A program made the translations under genes and the position numbers. The notes under the pieces were generated by a model, which searched no databases, had not been told where the DNA came from, and saw only the letters and a program-made list of their open reading frames with translations. Shown in pieces: positions 49,551 to 58,170 of a stretch of 61,120 bases of DNA. The stretch is from positions 1 to 61,120 of the forward strand of contig NZ_JAKSYG010000204.1 of NCBI RefSeq assembly GCF_022829725.1. The letters run 5' to 3'. The first letter of the stretch is position 1; every line of letters starts with the position of its first letter. This DNA comes from Methylobacterium sp. E-005. Lineage in GTDB: Bacteria > Pseudomonadota > Alphaproteobacteria > Rhizobiales > Beijerinckiaceae.

Positions 49551-51284
49551 ATGACCACGAGCCTCTCCGCCGGCGGCACCGCGCGCCACGCACCCGCCGA
49601 CCGGATCGGTCGCGGGCTCGACGCGCTGGGTATGAGCCATGCCCGGGCCGTCGCCGCCCTGCTGGCGCTCTGCCTGATCCTGTTCCTGCCCGGCCAGATC
49701 TCGCTGCAGCCGATGGACCGGGACGAGCCGCGCTTCGCCCAGGCCTCGAAGCAGATGCTGGAGACCGGTGATCTCGTGAATATCCGCTTCCAGGGCGAGG
49801 CGCGGAACAAGAAGCCGGTGGGAATCTACTGGGCTCAGGCCGCCGCGGTGGCGGCTGGCGAGGCGCTCGGCGTACCGGATGCCCGCACGCAGATCGCCCT
49901 CTACCGTATCCCCTCGCTGATCGGCGCCGCCGCCTCGGTGCTGCTCGCCTACTGGGCGGCGCTCGCCGTCCTGCCGCGCCGTGGGGCGCTGCTGGCCGCC
50001 GCCCTCTACGGCGCCTGCCTGATGCTCAACGCCGAGGCGCATCTCGCCAAGACCGACGCGCTGCTGGCGGCCTGCGCCACGGCGAGCCTCGGTGCGCTCG
50101 CCCGGACGTGGCTGGCCGCGCGCGCGGGCCGGCCCCTTTCAGGCCCGGTTTTCGCGGCCTTCTGGCTCGGGATGGCTCTCGGCATCCTGGTGAAGGGGCC
50201 GATGGTCCCGCTCTTCGTCGCCCTGCCGGCCCTGGGACTGTCGGTCGTCGCGCGCTCCGGGCGCTGGCTGCTGGCGCTGCGGCCGCTGCCGGGCCTCGCC
50301 CTGACCCTCGCCCTGGTGGCCCCCTGGTTCGCCGCCATCGCCTGGAAGAGCGGCGGCGCCTTCTACGCGGAGGCGATCGGACACGACATGCTCGGCAAGG
50401 TCGGCGGCGCGGCCGAACGGCACTGGGGACCGCCCGGGGCCTATACGCTCGCGTTCTTCGCGACCTTCTGGCCGGGGGCCGCCTTCGCCGCCATGAGCCT
50501 GCCCTTCGCGTGGCGGGTGCGGCGCGAGCCCGCCGTGGCCTTCCTGATCGCCGCAGTGCTGCCCGCCTGGCTGATCTTCGAGGCGGTGCCGACCAAGCTG
50601 CCCCACTACGTCCTGCCGCTGATGCCGTGGCTCGCGATCCTCACCGTGCTGGCGCTGTCGCGGGGGGCGCTGGACCCGCGCCTGCGCGGCGCGCGCCTGA
50701 CCGCTTTGCTGGTGCCGGCGATCCCCGTGGCGCTGACCTTGGGCCTGTGCGTCGTCGGCTGGCGCCTCGACAGCCACACGATCCCCTGGCCGGCCCTGCC
50801 GCTGCTCGCCGCCGCCTGTGCGGTGGCGGGCCTCGCGTGGCTGGCCTTTGCGCGAGGGCCTGTGGAGGGATCCGCCGAACGCGCGCTGGTGCTCGGCGTG
50901 CTGGCCTCGTGCCTCCTCGGGCCAGCGGTGCTGGGCGTGGCGCAGCGTTCGCTGCCGGCCCTCAAGGTCTCGCCGCGCCTCGCCGCCCTGCGCGACCGGA
51001 TGCCCTGCATCAATCCCGCGGTGGCGAGCCTCGGCTATCGGGAGCCGAGCCTCGTCTTCCTGATCGGCACCGGGCTCGTCCTGCCGCCGGACGGGCCGGC
51101 GGCGCGGCGATTTCTGGAGGCCGGCGGCTGCCGGCTCCTGTTCGTCGAGGCCCGGGACCGTGACGATTTCAATGCGGCCTGGCCGGTGGCGCGCGGGGCG
51201 CCGGCGCCGATGGCGGAGGTCGATGGCTTCAACCTCAACACCGGCCGGCGGGTCTTCGTGACGGCCTATGGGATGACCCGGTGA
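49551..51284 (+). CDS. GT39-family membrane glycosyltransferase (ArnT-like)
   Basis: A 577-residue integral membrane enzyme with about 11-12 helices. The N-terminal DRDEPRFAQASKQML segment in the first external loop has the acidic pair typical of PMT/ArnT transferases that use undecaprenyl-phosphate sugars. It probably adds a sugar to a lipid or protein on the periplasmic face. Its end overlaps the GT2 gene by four bases, so sugar donor synthesis and transfer are encoded together. Confidence 0.88.
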   Translation: MTTSLSAGGTARHAPADRIGRGLDALGMSHARAVAALLALCLILFLPGQISLQPMDRDEPRFAQASKQMLETGDLVNIRFQGEARNKKPVGIYWAQAAAVAAGEALGVPDARTQIALYRIPSLIGAAASVLLAYWAALAVLPRRGALLAAALYGACLMLNAEAHLAKTDALLAACATASLGALARTWLAARAGRPLSGPVFAAFWLGMALGILVKGPMVPLFVALPALGLSVVARSGRWLLALRPLPGLALTLALVAPWFAAIAWKSGGAFYAEAIGHDMLGKVGGAAERHWGPPGAYTLAFFATFWPGAAFAAMSLPFAWRVRREPAVAFLIAAVLPAWLIFEAVPTKLPHYVLPLMPWLAILTVLALSRGALDPRLRGARLTALLVPAIPVALTLGLCVVGWRLDSHTIPWPALPLLAAACAVAGLAWLAFARGPVEGSAERALVLGVLASCLLGPAVLGVAQRSLPALKVSPRLAALRDRMPCINPAVASLGYREPSLVFLIGTGLVLPPDGPAARRFLEAGGCRLLFVEARDRDDFNAAWPVARGAPAPMAEVDGFNLNTGRRVFVTAYGMTR

Positions 51285-52048
51285 GCGAGCCCCCCCGTCT
51301 CAGCGTCGTCGTGCCGATGCGCAACGAGGCCGGCAACGTCGCGCCCCTGGTGGCCGAGATCGAGGCGGCCTGCGCGGGCCTCGCCTTCGAGTTGATTTGC
51401 GTCGATGACGGCTCCACCGACGCAACCCCGGTGGCGCTGGCGGCGGCGCGGGCGGGGCGGCCCTGGCTCCGGGTGCTGCGTCATGCCCGGGGTGGCGGCC
51501 AGTCGGCGGCAGTGCGCAGCGGCGTCCTGGCGGCCCGGGGCGAGACCGTCGCGACCCTCGACGGCGACGGCCAGAACGACCCGGCCTTCATCCCCGCCCT
51601 GCTCGCCGCCCTCGACGAAGGCGGCCCCCGGGCCGGGCTTGCCCAGGGCCAGCGGCGCGGGCGCAAGGACGGGCCGTTCAAGATGCTCCAGTCGCGGATC
51701 GCCAACGGTGTGCGCGGGCGGATCCTGAAGGACGCCACCCGCGACACCGGCTGCGGCCTCAAGGTGTTTCGCCGGGCGGTGTATCTCCGTCTGCCCTATT
51801 TCGACGCCCTGCACCGGTTCATGCCGGCGCTCGTGGCCCGGGAGGGCTTTTCCGTAGTCCACCGCGACGTGGTCGACCGGCCGCGGTTGACGGGCGTCTC
51901 GAATTACGGGCTGTTCGACCGCCTCTGGGTCGGGCTCCTCGACCTCGCGGGCGTCTGGTGGCTGATCCGGCGCAAGCGCACCGATCCGCGCCCGGAGGAG
52001 ATCGCCGCCCCGGCCGGGACGCCGGCAGATCAGGACGTCGGATGCTGA
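51281..52048 (+). CDS. GT2-family polyprenyl-phosphate glycosyltransferase
   Basis: A 255-residue cytoplasmic glycosyltransferase of the dolichol-phosphate-mannose synthase type. The N-terminal VVVPMRNEAGNVAPLVAEIE, the CVDDGSTD metal motif and TLDGDGQNDP are intact. It likely charges a polyprenyl phosphate with a sugar for the adjacent GT39 enzyme. It overlaps the next gene by seven bases. Confidence 0.92.
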   Translation: MSEPPRLSVVVPMRNEAGNVAPLVAEIEAACAGLAFELICVDDGSTDATPVALAAARAGRPWLRVLRHARGGGQSAAVRSGVLAARGETVATLDGDGQNDPAFIPALLAALDEGGPRAGLAQGQRRGRKDGPFKMLQSRIANGVRGRILKDATRDTGCGLKVFRRAVYLRLPYFDALHRFMPALVAREGFSVVHRDVVDRPRLTGVSNYGLFDRLWVGLLDLAGVWWLIRRKRTDPRPEEIAAPAGTPADQDVGC

Positions 52049-52374
52049 TCCAGCTCGCCCACGACCTGCCGGACTACTTCTACGACGTCTTCGTCACCCG
52101 GATGGATTTCTGGCTGGTGTTCGGCATCGTCGCCCAGGTCGTGTTCGGCTCGCGCTTCATCCTGCAATGGATCGCCAGCGAGCGGGCGGGGCGCAGCGTG
52201 ATGCCGCTGTCGTTCTGGTTCCTGTCGATCGTCGGCGGGCTGATGACCCTGGTCTACGGCTTCGTGCGGCGCGAGCCGGTGATCATCATCGGCCAGGGCC
52301 TGTCGACCGGCATCTACCTCCGCAATCTCGCGCTGATCTTCCGCGAACGCCGCCGCAGGCGGAGCGGGGCATGA
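52042..52374 (+). CDS. LAB_N-domain membrane protein
   Basis: A 110-residue protein with three membrane helices, matching the lipid-A-disaccharide-synthase N-terminal (LAB_N) domain (FGIVAQVVFGSRFILQWIASERAGRS, VMPLSFWFLSIVGG). Such stand-alone proteins occur beside ArnC/ArnT-like glycosyltransferases and may help move or position the lipid-linked sugar. The ATG overlaps the GT2 end, and its stop overlaps the next start (ATGA). Confidence 0.88.
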   Translation: MLIQLAHDLPDYFYDVFVTRMDFWLVFGIVAQVVFGSRFILQWIASERAGRSVMPLSFWFLSIVGGLMTLVYGFVRREPVIIIGQGLSTGIYLRNLALIFRERRRRRSGA

Positions 52375-52976
52375 GCCGCGCGCCACTGCCGGGTTTCTAC
52401 GATGACCTCGATGCCAGTTTCGCCGAACTCTGGCGGCTCCTGGCGGAGGGAGCCGCGCTGGGGCGCAGCGGATTCCACCTGCCGGCCCTGGCGACCCTCG
52501 GTGCCGATGGTGCACCGCGGCTGCGCACCGTGGTGCTGCGCGAAGCCGACGCGGCAACCGGCACCCTCCGGTTCCACTGCGACCGCCGCTCCGACAAGGC
52601 GACCGAGATCGCCGCGCACCCGGCCTGTGCGCTCATGGCCTACGATGCAGCGGCCAAGATTCAGATCCGCCTCGAAGGCCGTGCCACCCTCCACACCGAC
52701 GATCCCGTGGCCGAGGCAGCCTGGGCCGGATCCCGGGCGATGAGCCGGGTCTGCTACGCGGCCGAGCCCGCCCCCGGCACCGCGCTCCCGGCCGGGGACG
52801 CCTACAGCCTGCCGGACGAGGTTACCGCCGCGACGACCGGCCGGCCGCGTTTCGCCGTCGTGCTGATCCGGACCGAGCGGCTGGACCTCCTCTATCTCGA
52901 CCGCCGCGGCCATCGCCGGGCGGCGTGGCATCGGAACGCCGCCGGCGGCTGGCATGGGACGTGGCTCGCACCCTGA
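52371..52976 (+). CDS. Pyridoxamine 5'-phosphate oxidase-family protein
   Basis: A 201-residue split-barrel flavin-binding protein. The N-terminal segment LPALATLGADGAPRLRTVVLRE and RRSDKATEI resemble the FMN-binding part of PNPOx. The true PdxH C-terminal substrate motif is not evident, so it is probably a relative of unknown activity. It is the last gene of the four-gene overlapping unit starting at 49551. Confidence 0.85.
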   Translation: MSRAPLPGFYDDLDASFAELWRLLAEGAALGRSGFHLPALATLGADGAPRLRTVVLREADAATGTLRFHCDRRSDKATEIAAHPACALMAYDAAAKIQIRLEGRATLHTDDPVAEAAWAGSRAMSRVCYAAEPAPGTALPAGDAYSLPDEVTAATTGRPRFAVVLIRTERLDLLYLDRRGHRRAAWHRNAAGGWHGTWLAP

Positions 52977-53340
52977 TCGGGCGACGCGAATGGCAGGTCG
53001 CGTCAACGGCGCCCCCTTGGTCGTCCGTCCGTCGGACCGGACCCCGCCGCTCACAGCCGCGTCCGGCAGCGACCGCCGGGCGAATGAATCTCCGGGCGAG
53101 TGCTCGACGGAACAAGTCCACCGCGAAATCCAATCACCCGCCGCGTCCGCACAGTCTCATTCTAGATCTATAAGAAACGACTGTCCTACCCGATCTGTAT
53201 CAGACTATGTTTTGCCATCCTGAGGTGGCGGGCCGATCGACACTGCCTTTGCCCGGATCGCAAGCACATCGCGGCGTCAGATTTTTGTCGATTTGTTTAT
53301 TGTGCGGGATATAAGCTGCGGCAGCCCCGGAGCCTTGGCC
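52977..53340. other. Gap before the first tandem chemoreceptor
   Basis: About 360 bases. The first part is ordinary GC-rich sequence, the second clearly AT-rich. A single arm of the palindromic repeat (CATCCTGAGGTGG, 53216-53228) and a candidate promoter (53285-53313) are present. No gene is seen. Confidence 0.55.
53285..53313 (+). promoter_or_regulatory. Candidate promoter of the first tandem chemoreceptor
   Basis: TTGTCG (53285-53290), a 17-base spacer and GATATA (53308-53313) in AT-rich DNA, about 30 bases before the GTG start. A moderate match only. Confidence 0.3.
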
Positions 53341-55035
53341 GTGAATCGTTTCTACAGAAATTCCATATCCCTGAAAATTGCATTCGCCTTTGCCTTCATT
53401 GCCGCAAATTCTGTCGGATATCTCTACTATATCTCGAAGCGCATGGTCGCGGCTGACGCGTCGTATGGTGCTTATCTGGGCAACGATGCCGCGGCCGCGA
53501 CAATGGCAGCACGCCTCGGCCGCACCGTCTACCAGATGAGCTACGTGGCCTTCCGCGCCCTCGGCGAGGCCGATCCGGACGAGTCGGATCGGGTGGGCGC
53601 CGGGTTCGAGCCGCTGCCGGCCGAGGCCGGCAAGCTCATCACGGGCGTGCGCAGCTACGCCCCGGCGGCCTTCCACGACCGGACCGAACGGATCGCCGAA
53701 CTGGTCGAGACCTACGCCAAGCTCACCGGCGAGATGTGCATCATGGCCAAGAGGGGCCAGAGCGCCCAGGCCCTGACCCTCGCGCACAAGAAGGTCGATC
53801 CTGTCCAGAAGACGCTGTTTGCCGAACTCGATGCCTTCGCGACCGATCTGGGCGCCGCGATCGAGAATGGCGCCGCGGCGCTCAGTGCCGACACCCGGAC
53901 GACCCTGTACTGGGTGATCGGCTCCTCGGCCGCCGGCATCGCGATCAGCATCCTGCTCGGCCTTCTGCTGGTGAATCAGGGGGTCACGCGCCCGCTCGGC
54001 CGGATGGCGTCCGCCCTGAAAGCCATGGCAGACGGGGAGCTCGGCACGGACGTGCCGGAGGCGCGGCGGAGGGACGAGATCGGCGCCATCGGCAAGGCCG
54101 TGGAGGGCATCAAGGCCCTGGTCTCCCGCAACGCCGCCGAGCAAGCCGAAGCCAAGCGTCTGACCGACGAAGCCGCCGCCGCCGATCGCAGCCGGACCTT
54201 GATGGCCTTCGCGGACGGCTTCGAGGCCACGGTGGGACGGATCATCGGCCTCGTCTCCACCTCGGTCGCCTCGCTGCAAACCACCGCCCGGACCATGACC
54301 GACACCGCCGCGCGCACCGCCGACCGGTCCACCACCGTGGCGACCGCCGCCGAGGAGGCCGCGACCAACGTCAGCACGGTGGCGAGTGCGGCCGAGGAAC
54401 TCGGCTCCTCGGTCCTGGAGATCGGCCGGCAGGTCAGCGGCTCCGCATCCCTCGCGCAGAACACCGTCGCGGAGGCGGACCGGACCGCCGCCCTGGTACA
54501 GGAGCTGAGCGCTGCCGCCGGCAAGGTCGGCGCCGTCGTCGAGCTGATCGCCGCCATCGCGAGCCAGACCAACCTGCTGGCGCTGAACGCCACCATCGAG
54601 GCGGCCCGGGCCGGCGAGGCGGGACGGGGATTCGCCGTCGTGGCCGGCGAGGTGAAGGCGCTTGCGGGCCAGGCGGCCCGGGCGACCGGGGAGATCTCGG
54701 ATCAGATCGGCCGCATCCAGGGGGCGACCGGGCAGGCGGTTTCGGTGATCGCGACGATCACGGCGCGAATTCGCGAGATCGACGCGGTGTCGACCTCGAT
54801 CGCGGCCGCGGTGGAGCAGCAGGGGGCGGCGACCCAGGAGATCGTCCGCAACGTCGCCCAGGCCGCCACGGGCACGAGCGAGGTCACCAGCAACATGGTG
54901 GGCGTGGCCGAGGCCTCGGAGGCGACCGGCGCGGCGGCCGATCAGGTCCTGATCGCCACCGCCGCACTGGCGCGCCAGTCGGAGGAGCTCGGCGGCGAGG
55001 TCCGGCGCTTCCTCGCCACGATCCGGGCCGCCTGA
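53341..55035 (+). CDS. Methyl-accepting chemotaxis protein, tandem copy 1
   Basis: From the GTG at 53341 (GGAG eight bases before) the receptor has 564 residues. A membrane helix at about 10-30 and another at about 200-220 enclose a helical ligand-binding domain of the four-helix-bundle type. HAMP and the signalling domain follow, with the canonical tip IASQTNLLALNATIEAARAG. There is no C-terminal CheR-docking pentapeptide. The first 120 bases are AT-rich, unlike the rest. It is a close paralog of the next gene. Confidence 0.9.
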   Translation: MNRFYRNSISLKIAFAFAFIAANSVGYLYYISKRMVAADASYGAYLGNDAAAATMAARLGRTVYQMSYVAFRALGEADPDESDRVGAGFEPLPAEAGKLITGVRSYAPAAFHDRTERIAELVETYAKLTGEMCIMAKRGQSAQALTLAHKKVDPVQKTLFAELDAFATDLGAAIENGAAALSADTRTTLYWVIGSSAAGIAISILLGLLLVNQGVTRPLGRMASALKAMADGELGTDVPEARRRDEIGAIGKAVEGIKALVSRNAAEQAEAKRLTDEAAAADRSRTLMAFADGFEATVGRIIGLVSTSVASLQTTARTMTDTAARTADRSTTVATAAEEAATNVSTVASAAEELGSSVLEIGRQVSGSASLAQNTVAEADRTAALVQELSAAAGKVGAVVELIAAIASQTNLLALNATIEAARAGEAGRGFAVVAGEVKALAGQAARATGEISDQIGRIQGATGQAVSVIATITARIREIDAVSTSIAAAVEQQGAATQEIVRNVAQAATGTSEVTSNMVGVAEASEATGAAADQVLIATAALARQSEELGGEVRRFLATIRAA

Positions 55036-55376
55036 CGCCGGCCGTCCGAGGGCCAGACTGTACGCCGCGCCCTGACGCGCACCGGCCCTCCGCATGGTAT
55101 CGCCGTTTCGATGGGGCCCGAGCGTCCGGAACGTGCCCGCGCCCACGATCGGATTGTGAAATCAACAGACAACCCGATTACGGGCGCACAACTTTTCTCC
55201 GATCCCGAATATAATTTGCCAAAATTCTAAAATTGCCAATATCAGTTTACAACTGGCACCAAGATATTTTATTTGAGCGCAGTCCGATTTGAGAAATATC
55301 AACCCTATGCATTGTAACAGCTCAAAACCGGCTTAATTTGGCACGGCTTGACCAAGGTCACGCCGAGGGGACCGAT
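55036..55376. other. AT-rich gap between the two chemoreceptors
   Basis: Some 340 bases without a gene. From about 55160 the DNA is strongly AT-rich for this genome, and this continues about 110 bases into the second receptor gene. A promoter is likely, but no box pair is clear. Confidence 0.55.
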
Positions 55377-57068
55377 ATGAAGTGGATATCTAGGATCAAT
55401 ATTTCAGCGAAGCTTTTGGCAGTCATTGCTTTAACAGGTGCAATATTTTTAGGATGCGCAGTATATACATCGAAGAAAATTGCAGATATCGATGCGGTCT
55501 ACACAACGTTGCTCGATCAGGAGGCGAAGGCGGTCGTGAAGGTCGCCCGCCTGAACCGCATCGTGGCGCAGCTCGGCTACGCCGCCCTGCGCAACGCGAC
55601 GGAGGCTGGCACGGCCGACGGAGTTCGCATCGGACGCCAGCTCGATGCTTTTTCGGCCGAGGCAGCAAGTCTGATCGACGGCGCCCGCCGGGAGGCCCCG
55701 ACCTACCGAGAGCGCATCGATCAGATCGCCGGGCATTTCGACGCCTGTCTGCGGGCGATGCGCGCCTTGCGGGATCTGGCCGACGCCGGCAAGGCGGGCG
55801 AAGCCCTGTCGCTGGCGCGCCGGATCGCGGACGGCGTCCAGAAAGAGGTCACCGAGTCCGCCCGCCTGCTCGTGGACGACATGGATACCTCGCTTCAGAA
55901 GCGGTCGGACGATTTGACCGCCGAGGTCAACGCCACGCGCCTGTTCCTGATGGCCGTCTCGCTCATCGGCATCACCGTCGGCATGACCGCGGGTGTCCTG
56001 GTCGTCGTCTTCGGCGTCACGCGCCCGATCCGCGGGCTGGCGGCCAAACTGCAGCGCATGGCCGATGGCGCGATCGACGCCGAGATCACCGAGGCCCGAC
56101 GCGGCGACGAGATCGGCGTGATCGGCCGGGCCGTCGAGGGCATCAAGACCCTTGTCGCCCGGAATGCCGCCGAACAGGCCGCGATCCGGCGCAAAGCTGA
56201 TGAGGCGGCCGCGGAGGCGCGCCGCCGGGCCATGCTCGAACTCGCCGATGGCTTCCAGGGTACGGTGGGCCGGATCATCAGCTTGGTCTCCTCCGCGGCC
56301 GCCGAGCTACAGGTCACCGCACAGACCATGACGGCGACGGCGACGCAGACCGCCAGCCAGTCCACCACCGTGGCGGCCGCCGCCGAGCAGGCCGCCGCCA
56401 ACGTCAACACGGTGGCGAGCGCGGCCGAGGAGCTGGGCTCGTCGGTGCAGGAGATCGGCCGGCAGGCGAACAGCTCGGCGAAGCTCGCCCAGGGCGCCGT
56501 GTCCGAGGCCGGCCAGACCGCTACTCTGGTGCAGGACCTCAGCACCGCCGCCGCCAAGGTTGGCGACGTGGTGCGGCTGATCACCGATATTGCAGCCCAG
56601 ACCAATCTGCTGGCTCTGAACGCCACCATCGAGGCCGCCCGGGCCGGGGAAGCCGGGCGCGGTTTTGCGGTGGTGGCCGCCGAGGTCAAGGAACTGGCCA
56701 ACCAGACCGCCCGGGCAACCGACGAGATTGCCGGCCAGATCAGCCAGATTCAGGCATCCACCGGCACCGCGGTCTCGGTCATCAGCGGGATCACCGACCG
56801 TATCCGGGAGATCGAAGCGGTGGCGACATCGATCGCGGCCGCAGTTGAGGAGCAGGGGGCGGCCACCCAGGAGATCGTCCGCAATGTCGGTCAGGCGGCG
56901 CAGGGCACCGGTGAGGTGACCGGCAACATCGCCGGCGTGGCCTCGGCGGCCACGGAGACAGGCCGGGCAGCGGACCAAGTGCTCGGCGCCGCCTCGGGAT
57001 TGTCACGGCAATCCGAGCTGCTCAGCGGCGAGGTCGAGCGCTTCCTGGCGACGATCCGGGCCGCCTGA
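55377..57068 (+). CDS. Methyl-accepting chemotaxis protein, tandem copy 2
   Basis: A 563-residue receptor with the same layout as its upstream neighbour: two membrane helices (about 9-30 and 200-222), a periplasmic helical domain, HAMP and a signalling domain with IAAQTNLLALNATIEAARAG. The signalling parts of the two are very similar while the sensing domains differ strongly. The ATG at 55377 after GAGGGG is preferred to an in-frame ATG 39 bases upstream. Its 5' end is AT-rich. Confidence 0.92.
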   Translation: MKWISRINISAKLLAVIALTGAIFLGCAVYTSKKIADIDAVYTTLLDQEAKAVVKVARLNRIVAQLGYAALRNATEAGTADGVRIGRQLDAFSAEAASLIDGARREAPTYRERIDQIAGHFDACLRAMRALRDLADAGKAGEALSLARRIADGVQKEVTESARLLVDDMDTSLQKRSDDLTAEVNATRLFLMAVSLIGITVGMTAGVLVVVFGVTRPIRGLAAKLQRMADGAIDAEITEARRGDEIGVIGRAVEGIKTLVARNAAEQAAIRRKADEAAAEARRRAMLELADGFQGTVGRIISLVSSAAAELQVTAQTMTATATQTASQSTTVAAAAEQAAANVNTVASAAEELGSSVQEIGRQANSSAKLAQGAVSEAGQTATLVQDLSTAAAKVGDVVRLITDIAAQTNLLALNATIEAARAGEAGRGFAVVAAEVKELANQTARATDEIAGQISQIQASTGTAVSVISGITDRIREIEAVATSIAAAVEEQGAATQEIVRNVGQAAQGTGEVTGNIAGVASAATETGRAADQVLGAASGLSRQSELLSGEVERFLATIRAA

Positions 57069-57212
57069 TCGAAGCGGGGCCGGCACAGGCGGGTCGGGAC
57101 AAGCGGCTCGGGCTCTGGATGCCGGCGCTGCGTCCGCCCCCCTGTCCGGCACGGGTCGTCGGGCGTACAGCCCGGGCACCGCCCGCCCGTCCGGGCCGAC
57201 CGGGAGGAACCC

Positions 57213-58109
57213 GTGGGCCTCGTCTACGCGCTCGCCGCCTATTTGAGCTGGGGCCTGCTGGTCCCGGTCCATTTTCGGCTGCTCGGGGCCTACAGCCCGA
57301 ACCATATCCTCGCCGAGCGCATCGTCTGGTCGAGCCTGTTCGCCGGCACCTTGGCGCTGGTCCTGGCGGCGCGCCACCGCCTCGTCCTGCCACGGCCCCT
57401 GCGCCCGCGCCACGCCCTGCTGGCGCTCTCCGCCGCGATGATCGGCGTGAACTGGCTGCTCTACCTCTACGCGGTCGGCAGCGGCCACCTGCTCGACGCG
57501 AGCCTCGGCTACTACATCAACCCGTTGGTCAGCGTGGCGCTCGGGCGGGTGGTGCTCGGCGAGCGCCTGCGGCCGCTGCAGATGGCGGCCGTCGCGGTCG
57601 CGGCGGCGGGGGTCGGGATCGCGGTGATCTGGGCCGGCGAGCTGCCGCTGATGTCCCTGTCGCTGGCCGTGAGCTTCGCGCTCTACGGACTTACCCGGAA
57701 GATTGTCGGCGTCGACGCGCTGGTCGGCTTCCTGGCCGAGACGCTGCTGCTCCTGCCGGCGGCGGTCGCGTGGCTCGTCCTCACGCCCGAGCCGTTCCTG
57801 CCCGCCGAGCCCGCGGGCCGCGCGCTCCTGATGCTCACCGGCCTCACGACCGCCCTGCCGCTGATCTGGTTCGCCGCCGCGGCGGTGCGGCTGCGCCTGA
57901 CCACGCTCGGCCTGCTGCAATACGTCGCCCCGACCTGCCTCCTCGGCCTCAGCGTCCTGGCCTATGGCGAGCGCGTCGAACCGCACCGGGCCCTGATGCT
58001 CGCCCTGATCTGGGTGGCGCTCGTCCTCTATACCGTCGATGCCCTCCGGGGGCGGCGCACCCTGGTCCCCGCGCCGGCGCGGTCGGATCCGGACGCGATG
58101 CGTGTATAA
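57213..58109 (+). CDS. rarD: RarD-type EamA transporter
   Basis: A 298-residue inner-membrane protein with ten helices of the drug/metabolite transporter superfamily. The start motif YALAAYLSWGLLVPVHFRLL and the INPLVSVALGRVVLGERL segment match RarD. The GTG at 57213 has a GGAGGAA upstream. The substrate is unknown; RarD proteins are often called chloramphenicol-sensitive, without evidence here. Confidence 0.9.
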   Translation: MGLVYALAAYLSWGLLVPVHFRLLGAYSPNHILAERIVWSSLFAGTLALVLAARHRLVLPRPLRPRHALLALSAAMIGVNWLLYLYAVGSGHLLDASLGYYINPLVSVALGRVVLGERLRPLQMAAVAVAAAGVGIAVIWAGELPLMSLSLAVSFALYGLTRKIVGVDALVGFLAETLLLLPAAVAWLVLTPEPFLPAEPAGRALLMLTGLTTALPLIWFAAAAVRLRLTTLGLLQYVAPTCLLGLSVLAYGERVEPHRALMLALIWVALVLYTVDALRGRRTLVPAPARSDPDAMRV

Positions 58110-58170
58110 GGCATACCGGTACGGGCCTTTCGGGGCCGGATGGGGATGATGCGCAGCCGATGAGCGAGCG

